Source: Bacillota bacterium (GTDB lineage Bacteria > Bacillota > Bacilli > Lactobacillales > Aerococcaceae). Taken from it: a DNA stretch of 5,708 bases. The DNA lies in the NCBI GenBank assembly GCA_023442905.1, contig JAEZWY010000115.1, positions 1-5,708 on the forward strand, written 5' to 3'. Shown here piece after piece: positions 1 to 5,351 of the stretch. The notes below the pieces were generated by a model. It had not been told where the DNA came from and did not search any database. It worked only from the letters and a program-made list of their open reading frames with translations. Every line of letters starts with the position of its first letter. Positions within the stretch are counted from its first letter, which is position 1. The position numbers and the translations under genes are program-made.

Positions 1-38
1 AAAAGAGTAATGTTTCACGTGAAACATTACTCTTTTTT
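1..38. terminator. 36-bp perfect palindrome with T-tract, possible bidirectional terminator
   Basis: Positions 1-36 are an exact palindrome: every base pairs with its partner around a centre between 18 and 19. A run of six T follows on the plus strand (33-38) and a run of four A leads in at 1-4. Folded as RNA it gives a stem of about 15-16 bp closed by the central bases and followed by a U-tract, which is the form of a Rho-independent terminator and could work in either direction. Its core is a parS site, so the palindrome could equally be shaped by ParB binding. Whether a gene ends just left of the window cannot be seen. Confidence 0.5.
11..26. promoter_or_regulatory. parS centromere site (ParB/Spo0J binding)
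   Basis: TGTTTCACGTGAAACA matches the Bacillota parS consensus TGTTNCACGTGAAACA at every position. ParB (Spo0J) binds this 16-bp palindrome as a dimer, spreads along neighbouring DNA, and loads SMC for origin segregation. In Bacillota such sites cluster around the chromosomal origin, so its presence places this window near oriC, or less likely on a replicon with a chromosome-type Par system. The match is by eye and needs no gaps. Confidence 0.88.
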
Positions 39-343
39 ACTTCTATATAAATCTTAAAGACAGAAATAGTAGGATATCTATCCAGTAAATAGGCATGTAT
101 TCCTGCTCATTTGAAGAAAAATCTCAATAAATCCCCAATAATGAAATATTACTCTGTGATTTGAGGAAGAATAGAAACAGAAACTAGTTATATCTGCAAC
201 AATATGGGAAATATAGTGACTAATACATTATATTAGCTATTGAAAAGGAGGGGAAGTGCAGATAATGTCTTAATAGTCGATTAAATACTACTTATACTCA
301 CTCACATGAAATGCTATAGTTTTACAAATTACTTTCCCATTAC

Positions 344-365
344 TAGTTTATACAAAGATAAACTA
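344..365. repeat. 8-bp inverted repeat with 6-nt loop
   Basis: TAGTTTAT at 344-351 is exactly complementary to ATAAACTA at 358-365, with ACAAAG between them. The stem is almost all A-T pairs and no T-tract follows directly, so it is weak as a terminator. In DNA this rich in A and T such an arm could arise by chance. No function is assigned. Confidence 0.35.
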
Positions 366-625
366 TTATAAAGTACGGAATAGCAATAGTTCTGGAAAGT
401 CATTTAAAATTCCATATGCCTTATTTTATAGATTAACATCTCAAATTACATTTATATATTACTGAATAGTAGATATATATTTGATAAAAAAAGCGCCATA
501 TGGCCCCATATCCCATGTTTCCATATATTTCTTTCTTCATTTCTTTTCTTTATCATCAAAATCCCTTTTATTATTAATATCCTTCTATATACAATACTTC
601 TTTATCTTTTTTTATCAAATTTGCT

Positions 626-639
626 TGTGAAATTTCACA
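626..639. repeat. 14-bp perfect palindrome
   Basis: TGTGAAATTTCACA reads the same on both strands. It contains the two parS half-sites (GTGAAA and TTTCAC) in the reverse order from a true parS, so it is not expected to bind ParB in the usual way. It could be an operator for an unknown dimeric regulator, but there is no neighbouring gene start to support that. Confidence 0.35.
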
Positions 640-979
640 TCCCGTTTATTGAGTAGGGTACTATTCATTAAGTATCTTCTTCTATATTTTGATTTCTTCA
701 CTTATTTACCTTTAACCTGCCCAATTATTCATCTATTTACTTTCATCCAAATTTTTATATTTTAGTTTCCTTATCAAAATCAGCTTTCAATTCACTTTAT
801 TCTTCTCAAAAATTGCAATATTTTCAGCTTATATTTACGCTCTGTACTACAACAATTAATAAATCTATATGTTAGAAATCTTTACATCAATAATCATTAT
901 ATTTCATTTTCCTTTGTATATAGAATCATCCAATAGCAGTAGCTGCTCCTTTTTTATACTCTCCACAGATTACCTTATG

Positions 980-995
980 TGTTTCATGTGAAACA
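980..995. promoter_or_regulatory. parS-like site, one mismatch
   Basis: TGTTTCATGTGAAACA differs from the perfect site at 11-26 only at one of the two central bases (C to T), which breaks the central CG of the dyad while keeping both outer arms intact. It lies 969 bp from the first site, centre to centre. Degenerate parS sites with single changes occur in Bacillota genomes and can bind ParB more weakly, so this is a plausible second site. The whole 16-mer matching at 15 positions is unlikely to be chance. Confidence 0.68.
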
Positions 996-1037
996 TAATT
1001 CTGAATAACCTAGGTATTATAGCTAGTCATTTCCACA

Positions 1038-1046
1038 TGTGAATAA
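1038..1046 (-). promoter_or_regulatory. DnaA box TTATTCACA
   Basis: The minus strand reads TTATTCACA, which fits the general DnaA box TTATNCACA and differs from TTATCCACA at one position. It points opposite to the two perfect boxes downstream. It overlaps an 8-bp palindrome CACATGTG at 1034-1041, and a poorer box-like sequence (ATTTCCACA, 1029-1037) faces it on the plus strand, so the pair is arranged head to head. Confidence 0.6.
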
Positions 1047-1084
1047 CTATTTCTTTATACAATATTCTTAGAATATAGGCTTTT

Positions 1085-1093
1085 TTATCCACA
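1085..1093 (+). promoter_or_regulatory. DnaA box TTATCCACA
   Basis: This is an exact match to the consensus DnaA box, the 9-mer bound by domain IV of the initiator DnaA. It has the same orientation as the perfect box at 1151-1159, 66 bp further on. Finding two exact boxes within 75 bp is not expected by chance even in AT-rich DNA. Confidence 0.78.
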
Positions 1094-1150
1094 AGCATTT
1101 TTCCTTATATATGTGCGTTAATCGAACTTTATTTCGACTTAATAACAGAC

Positions 1151-1159
1151 TTATCCACA
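1151..1159 (+). promoter_or_regulatory. DnaA box TTATCCACA, adjacent to AT-rich repeat
   Basis: This is the second exact consensus DnaA box. It is the one nearest the AT-rich tandem repeat, separated by 13 bp (1160-1172), and so is the best candidate for anchoring a DnaA filament that opens the DNA to the right. Confidence 0.78.
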
Positions 1160-1172
1160 AACGTTTGTTTCC

Positions 1173-1208
1173 TTTTAAAACTTTATTTCTTTTTAAAACT
1201 TTATTTCT
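1173..1208. repeat. Two perfect 18-bp AT-rich tandem repeats, candidate unwinding element
   Basis: TTTTAAAACTTTATTTCT occurs at 1173-1190 and again, identical and directly adjacent, at 1191-1208. A decayed third copy begins at 1209 (TTTTAA, then diverging). Each unit has only two G/C bases. The location beside a perfect DnaA box, and the A-rich, about 16% GC stretch that follows to 1380, fit a DNA unwinding element. The repeats also explain the KTLFLF duplication in the small open frame read through here, which I do not regard as a gene. Confidence 0.6.
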
Positions 1209-1313
1209 TTTTAAGAAAATTAAATTTCTACCTATCATTATGAGAATTATAAGCTCTAGTATTAAAAAACTAATAAAAATATTAAGAAAATATGAACAAA
1301 AAGATATTTTTTC

Positions 1314-1342
1314 TTGAAATTTTATTCTAGTTCATGTAAAGT
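1314..1342 (+). promoter_or_regulatory. Putative sigma-A promoter of the opp operon
   Basis: TTGAAA at 1314-1319 (five of six to the -35 consensus) is followed after exactly 17 bp by TAAAGT at 1337-1342 (four of six to TATAAT). Transcription would begin near 1349, giving a leader of about 65 bases before oppD. The -10 is mediocre, and DNA this AT-rich offers alternatives: TATAAA at 1373-1378 also looks like a -10 but has no good -35. The operon must be transcribed from this gap or from further left, so a promoter is expected; the exact position is uncertain. Confidence 0.4.
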
Positions 1343-1414
1343 ATCTTAAAATCTAAATGATTAGAATTAAATTATAAAATTTATTGAAATATCATTTTTA
1401 AAGGAGCTGAAACC

Positions 1415-2446
1415 ATGTCCTCTAACCAGGTATTATTAGAAATTAATCATTTACATACAGGATTTCGTTTTGGCGATGAGTACTTTAATGCTGTCGATGA
1501 TGTTACTTTGACTTTGAATGAGAATGAGGTCCTTGCCATTGTAGGGGAGTCAGGGTCTGGTAAAAGTACTTTAGCTACCTCGATTGTTGGTTTACATAAC
1601 CGAAATAATACGCAAATCCAAGGAGAAATTCTCTATAGAGGGAATAATCTTTTAGAAAATAGTGAAGCACAGTTTAACAAAATTAGGGGAAATGATATTG
1701 GGATGATTTTCCAGGATCCTTTAGGTTCTTTAAACCCCTTGATGACAATACAAGATCAAATTGAAGAAACTTTATTGTATCATTCTGGTTTATCCAAATC
1801 TCAACGTCTTGCGAGGGTGGAGGAACTATTAACAAAGGTTCAAATCCCTCATCCAAAACGTGTGATGAAACAATATCCGCATGAATTATCTGGTGGTATG
1901 CGCCAACGTGTGGTGATTGCAATTGCTTTAGCAAACAAGCCAGCCATTATTATTGCTGATGAGCCGACTACTGCCTTAGATGTGACTGTGCAGGCGCAAA
2001 TCTTAGATTTGATGAATGATATTCAAGATGAGACGGGATCTGGCATCCTATTAATTACCCATGATTTAGGGGTAGTTGCACAAACGGCAGATAAGGTAGC
2101 CGTGATGTATGCCGGTGAGGTAGTTGAAATTGCTGATGTGTTTGAACTATTTAATAATCCAAAACATCCTTATACGCGATCACTACTGAATTCAGTGCCA
2201 CACGAGCTTGAGAGTGAGGAAGATGAACTTCATGTTATTCAAGGGACTGTGCCTTCACTGCAAAACCTGCCAAGAAGGGGTTGCCGTTTTGCTAGTCGTA
2301 TTCCATGGATTGATGATAGTGAGCATGAAGAAAATCCGACCATGCATGAGCTGGCCCCAAATCATTTCGTGAAATGTACTTGTTGGCAGCATTTCCATTT
2401 CCCTGAGGAAGCGGATGTTGCGGACTTGAAGGAAGGGGTCGAGTAA
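1415..2446 (+). CDS. oppD: Oligopeptide ABC transporter ATP-binding protein OppD
   Basis: This is one of the two cytoplasmic ATPases that power peptide import through OppBC; it pairs with OppF, the next gene. The 343-residue length is normal for OppD. Visible motifs are Walker A GESGSGKST (44-52), Q-loop Gln100, signature LSGGM (158-162), Walker B IIIADEP with catalytic Glu183, D-loop TALD (186-189) and switch His216. The NPKHPYTRSLL segment (248-258) opens the oligopeptide-type C-terminal extension. That extension usually carries four cysteines of an iron-sulphur cluster in OppD/DppD relatives. Here Cys290 (GCRF) and Cys321 are kept, the RCP cysteine is Ile296, and an extra Cys323 is present. 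The tail otherwise resembles lactococcal OppD. The start ATG is preceded by AAAGGAG (1400-1406) at good spacing. The stop overlaps the oppF start by one base (TAATG). Confidence 0.95.
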   Translation: MSSNQVLLEINHLHTGFRFGDEYFNAVDDVTLTLNENEVLAIVGESGSGKSTLATSIVGLHNRNNTQIQGEILYRGNNLLENSEAQFNKIRGNDIGMIFQDPLGSLNPLMTIQDQIEETLLYHSGLSKSQRLARVEELLTKVQIPHPKRVMKQYPHELSGGMRQRVVIAIALANKPAIIIADEPTTALDVTVQAQILDLMNDIQDETGSGILLITHDLGVVAQTADKVAVMYAGEVVEIADVFELFNNPKHPYTRSLLNSVPHELESEEDELHVIQGTVPSLQNLPRRGCRFASRIPWIDDSEHEENPTMHELAPNHFVKCTCWQHFHFPEEADVADLKEGVE

Positions 2447-3402
2447 TGGGATTTATTGAAGTAAAAGATTTGAAAGTACATTATCCTATTCGCGGCGGAT
2501 TCTTTAATACGGTACAGGACAATGTATTTGCCGTGGATGGTGTTGATTTAGAAATTGAAAGTGGTAAAACTTACGGCCTAGTTGGTGAATCAGGTTCTGG
2601 CAAGACGACTATCGGTCGTGCCATTATCGGTTTGGAGAAGGCGACTGCTGGACAGATTTTATATGAAGGAACCGATGTCACCAATAAAGCGCGGAAGCGA
2701 TCTGGTAAATACGGTGAGTATAACCGTAATGTTCAAATGATTTTTCAAGATTCGACTATGTCCTTAAATCCGAAGAAACGGATTTTAGATGTGATCGCTG
2801 AACCAATTCGCAATTATTATCAATATTCCGAAAAAGAAGTGAAGCATCGGGTAATCGAGCTGTTAGAGATTGTTGGTTTGAATGAAGATACAATCTATAA
2901 GTATCCGCATGAATTCTCGGGTGGTCAACGGCAACGTTTAGGGGTTGCGCGGGCTGTAGCCAGTAACCCTAAACTGATTATTGCCGATGAACCTACTTCA
3001 GCCTTGGATTTATCGGTTCAAGCGCAGGTTTTAAACTTTATGAAGCAAATTCAAAGTGAATATAACTTGAGTTACTTGTTCATTTCCCATGACTTAGGGG
3101 TTGTGGAACACATGGCAGATGAAATTGCCATTATGCATAAAGGACGATTTGTTGAGCGTGGTTCCAAGAAAGAAATTTTCAATAACCCGCAACATATTTA
3201 TACCAAACGGTTATTGGCTGCAATTCCTGAAATGGATCCGAATAAACGTGCTGAGATTAAAGCACGACGTCAGCAAATTGATGCTGAGTATCAAAAGACG
3301 TCTAACATTTATTATGATGAAAATAATCGTGTCTATGATCTATATCCATTCTCAGACAATCATGATGTTGCCTTTGATCAATCATTGAAAGGGGGCAATT
3401 AA
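2446..3402 (+). CDS. oppF: Oligopeptide ABC transporter ATP-binding protein OppF
   Basis: This is the second ATPase of the importer, forming a heterodimer with OppD beneath the membrane. All nucleotide-binding motifs are intact: Walker A GESGSGKTT (47-55), Q-loop Gln101, signature FSGGQ (157-161), Walker B LIIADEP with Glu182, D-loop SALD (185-188) and His215. Both ATP sites of the OppD-OppF pair therefore look competent. The insert typical of OppF (HYPIRGGFF near 12-20, ahead of Walker A) is present. The 318 residues end in a tyrosine- and asparagine-rich tail (about 280-318) without cysteines, as I recall for lactococcal OppF, rather than the cysteine cluster of some relatives. The ATG shares its A with the oppD stop, and GGAAGGGG (2431-2438) inside oppD is its ribosome binding site, so translation of the two is probably coupled. 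Confidence 0.95.
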   Translation: MGFIEVKDLKVHYPIRGGFFNTVQDNVFAVDGVDLEIESGKTYGLVGESGSGKTTIGRAIIGLEKATAGQILYEGTDVTNKARKRSGKYGEYNRNVQMIFQDSTMSLNPKKRILDVIAEPIRNYYQYSEKEVKHRVIELLEIVGLNEDTIYKYPHEFSGGQRQRLGVARAVASNPKLIIADEPTSALDLSVQAQVLNFMKQIQSEYNLSYLFISHDLGVVEHMADEIAIMHKGRFVERGSKKEIFNNPQHIYTKRLLAAIPEMDPNKRAEIKARRQQIDAEYQKTSNIYYDENNRVYDLYPFSDNHDVAFDQSLKGGN

Positions 3403-3403
3403 T

Positions 3404-4366
3404 ATGTGGAAGACAATATTTAGAAGAGTTCTGCTGATGCTCCCGCAAATTTTAATTTTGAGTATCTTAGTATTCGCGGTAGCTAGATTGATGCCTGGTG
3501 ACCCTTTTACAGGGCTTATCACACCAGAAACTGATCCTTCAACGCTTGAATCCTTGCGTGAACGGGCTGGTTTGAATGAACCGATTATCGTCCAGTATTT
3601 TAATTGGTTGAAGAATGCCTTCCAGGGTGACTTTGGGATGTCTTATACCTATAAAGTGCCTGTATCCACTTTAATTGGTGGACGAGCGGTTAACACGATC
3701 TTCCTGTCACTACTCACTTTAATTTTTACCTACTTAATAGCCTTACCGCTTGGGATTTTATCAGGTCGTTATAATAATACTTCTTTTGATAAAGGGGTCG
3801 TATTATACAACTTCATTTCCTACGCAATTCCAACTTTCGTACTTGCCTTACTAATGGTTTGGCTATTCGGGTATGAGTTGCAGTGGTTCCCAACAAATGG
3901 GTCGGTATCTACTGGATTAAGTGCTGGCACACCTGCTTATTATTGGGACCGATTCTACCATATGTTACTACCAGCAATTACCTTCGCCTTGCTTGGTACA
4001 ACAGGAATCATCCAGTATTTGCGGAGTGAGGTAATTGATGCAAAACAGCAAGACTATGTGAAGACGGCTCGGTCTAAAGGGGTACCTGAGAATGTGGTGT
4101 ATAACCGTCACATTTTTAGAAACTCGCTATTACCAGTGGCTTCAACATTTGGTTATGAAATTACGGGTTTAATCGGGGGTTCAGTATTTATTGAACAAAT
4201 CTTCGCTTATCCTGGTATGGGTCAACTATTCATTCAATCGATTACTAGTCGTGACTATTCGGTCATTACTGCCCTGGTATTGATATTTGGTATCTCAACA
4301 ATTCTAGGTACGCTACTTTCTGACATTATTATGACGATTGTAGATCCTCGTATTCGGATTGATTAG
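3404..4366 (+). CDS. oppB: Oligopeptide ABC transporter permease OppB
   Basis: This is one of the two channel-forming membrane subunits. The 320 residues show about six hydrophobic segments (roughly 9-29, 97-120, 132-154, 187-205, 245-265, 285-310), normal for the family. The first is followed by LMPGDPF (29-35), a hallmark of OppB/DppB, and by a large extracellular loop. The cytoplasmic EAA loop that docks onto the ATPases is seen at about 219-245 (YVKTARSKG, ending in LLPV). The C-terminus DPRIRID is typical for the family. GAAAGGGGG (3387-3395) at the end of oppF provides the ribosome binding site, and the ATG begins one base after the oppF stop. OppB and OppC together form the peptide pathway. 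Confidence 0.95.
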   Translation: MWKTIFRRVLLMLPQILILSILVFAVARLMPGDPFTGLITPETDPSTLESLRERAGLNEPIIVQYFNWLKNAFQGDFGMSYTYKVPVSTLIGGRAVNTIFLSLLTLIFTYLIALPLGILSGRYNNTSFDKGVVLYNFISYAIPTFVLALLMVWLFGYELQWFPTNGSVSTGLSAGTPAYYWDRFYHMLLPAITFALLGTTGIIQYLRSEVIDAKQQDYVKTARSKGVPENVVYNRHIFRNSLLPVASTFGYEITGLIGGSVFIEQIFAYPGMGQLFIQSITSRDYSVITALVLIFGISTILGTLLSDIIMTIVDPRIRID

Positions 4367-4383
4367 GGAAGGGGTGATGACGA

Positions 4384-5301
4384 ATGGAAAATTATAAAAA
4401 AACAACTGACCAAGATGCCATTGCTCAAGAGTTAGCCAGCGCACCACCGACAGGTTTACGTGTGGTTTGGCGTGAATTTTTAAAAGATAAACTGGCAATG
4501 TTTAGTTTAATCTTCTTCTTGCTTATTATTCTTGGCGTATTCATTGGTGCTATCGTTCTAGATCAAGATGAGGTATTAAGAATATCACTATTAGATTCTT
4601 ATCTACCACCCAATAGTAACTTTATTTTAGGGACCGATTCCGGTGGCCGTTCCATTTTTGGACAACTGATTATAGGTGCTAGAAACTCCATCACAATAGG
4701 TTTTGCTATTACGGCACTTACTAGCATCGCTGGTATTACTATTGGACTGGTTGCTGGTTACTACGGTGGTATTATTGATAATTTCTTAATGCGTATTATC
4801 GATTTTATTATGTTACTACCGACAACCATGTTGATTATCGTATTTATCACATTAGTTTCAGACTATAATGTTTGGACTTTTATTCTCATTATGAGTGCTT
4901 TTTATTGGGTAGGGCAAGCACGATTAATTCGTAGTAAAGCCTTATCTGAAAGTCGCAGAGATTATATATCTGCTTCAAGAACAATGGGAACACCTACTTA
5001 TAAGATACTATTTAGAGAAATTTTGCCTAATTTAAGCTCTTTAATCATCGTAAATGTCACTTTAAACTTTGCTGCAAATATTGGTATTGAAACTGGATTA
5101 AGTTATCTAGGTTTTGGATTACCAACTTCAACACCTAGTTTAGGGACATTAGTCAGCTATGCGCAGTCACCAGATATCTTAGAAAATAAGACTTGGGTAT
5201 GGCTACCTGCATCACTACTGATTTTAGTATTGATGCTTTGCATTAACTATGTGGGTCAAGCATTAAAACGATCTGCAGATGCAAAACAACGTTTAGGGTA
5301 A
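4384..5301 (+). CDS. oppC: Oligopeptide ABC transporter permease OppC
   Basis: This is the second channel subunit, partner of OppB. The N-terminal region (about 25-75) carries the OppC-type cytoplasmic helix and first membrane segment (about 39-59). LGTDSGGRSIFGQLIIGAR (82-100) is the strongly conserved OppC/DppC motif. Further membrane segments lie at roughly 103-128, 136-158, 160-178, 215-235 and 273-295. The EAA loop is at about 192-216 (RDYISASRTMG, ending in ILPN). The 305-residue length is usual. The ribosome binding site AAGGGGTGA (4369-4377) sits in the 17-bp gap after oppB. Other start codons in the gap, GTG at 4374 and ATG at 4377, are out of frame, so ATG 4384 is well supported. 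Near the end the gene is somewhat richer in A and T than oppD and oppF, without a clear break. Confidence 0.95.
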   Translation: MENYKKTTDQDAIAQELASAPPTGLRVVWREFLKDKLAMFSLIFFLLIILGVFIGAIVLDQDEVLRISLLDSYLPPNSNFILGTDSGGRSIFGQLIIGARNSITIGFAITALTSIAGITIGLVAGYYGGIIDNFLMRIIDFIMLLPTTMLIIVFITLVSDYNVWTFILIMSAFYWVGQARLIRSKALSESRRDYISASRTMGTPTYKILFREILPNLSSLIIVNVTLNFAANIGIETGLSYLGFGLPTSTPSLGTLVSYAQSPDILENKTWVWLPASLLILVLMLCINYVGQALKRSADAKQRLG

Positions 5302-5320
5302 TTATATTTTTAAAAATTAC
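5298..5320 (+). repeat. Weak inverted repeat in the oppC-oppA gap
   Basis: GTAATT (5298-5303, overlapping the oppC stop) pairs with AATTAC (5315-5320) around an 11-nt A/T-only interior. The stem is short and AT-rich and lacks a following T-tract, so it is not a convincing terminator. It could act as an RNA processing or 3'-end stabilising element setting the oppA to oppDFBC ratio, but chance is a fair explanation. Confidence 0.25.
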
Positions 5321-5351
5321 AACATCACAATTTAGTTTAGGAGGAAAGTGT

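Larger units (their letters stand above)
39..960. other. Long gene-free AT-rich spacer
   Basis: I see no gene here on either strand; stop codons are dense in all frames and no RNA gene was recognised. The left half (1-480) has equal G and C (65 each by hand count). The right half (481-960) is strongly pyrimidine-rich on the plus strand, with 94 C against 32 G and long runs of T and C. Small elements are a hairpin at 344-365, a 10-bp palindrome GCCATATGGC at 495-504 in a short GC-richer patch, a 14-bp palindrome at 626-639, and an isolated Shine-Dalgarno-like sequence at 244-253. The C-rich half fits DNA left of an origin, where the minus strand is the leading strand. Confidence 0.6.
961..1310. 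other. Candidate replication origin (oriC-like segment)
   Basis: Several origin features coincide here: a parS-like site (980-995), one TTATTCACA box on the minus strand (1038-1046), two perfect TTATCCACA boxes on the plus strand (1085-1093, 1151-1159), and an AT-rich 18-bp tandem duplication (1173-1208) starting 13 bp after the last box. The boxes-then-AT-rich order matches bacterial origins, in which DnaA bound to its boxes melts an adjacent AT-rich element. Weaker box-like sequences lie at 1000-1008 (TTATTCAGA on minus), 1029-1037 (ATTTCCACA) and 1112-1120 (two mismatches). G/C bias on the plus strand runs C-rich up to about 1240 and G-rich in the opp genes. No dnaA or dnaN is visible, so a DnaA-binding regulatory or titration locus near the origin remains an alternative. 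Confidence 0.55.

Noticed and set aside
495..504. GCCATATGGC palindrome in a GC-richer patch as a terminator or operator
   Set aside because: It is a loop-less 10-bp dyad without a T-tract or a nearby gene; too little to assign a function.
1256..1264. CTAGTATTA as a possible DnaA-trio element
   Set aside because: Trios normally follow closely after a DnaA box. This lies about 97 bp past the last box and its middle triplet does not fit, so chance is more likely.
1111..1317. 68-residue open frame rich in Phe, Leu, Lys and Ile
   Set aside because: It has no Shine-Dalgarno sequence, covers a perfect DnaA box and the 18-bp tandem repeat, and its composition is what AT-rich DNA gives in any frame. 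It resembles no protein I know; it is better read as non-coding origin DNA.
1..1414. CRISPR array, tRNA, rRNA, riboswitch or insertion sequence in the long spacer
   Set aside because: No regularly spaced repeats, clover-leaf or conserved RNA motifs, transposase remnants or terminal inverted repeats were seen.
1683..1934. Open frame on the minus strand inside oppD
   Set aside because: It is antisense to the conserved ATPase core of OppD and lacks its own recognisable product; a shadow frame.
3101..3388. Out-of-frame plus-strand frame inside oppF
   Set aside because: It lies wholly within oppF in another frame and has no recognisable domain; a shadow frame.
4313..4498. Minus-strand frame across the oppB-oppC junction
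   Set aside because: It is antisense to two well-supported genes and has no recognisable product.
5298..5350. Terminator between oppC and oppA
   Set aside because: The only inverted repeat is short, AT-only in its interior and lacks a T-tract, so I do not call a terminator and treat oppA as part of the operon.
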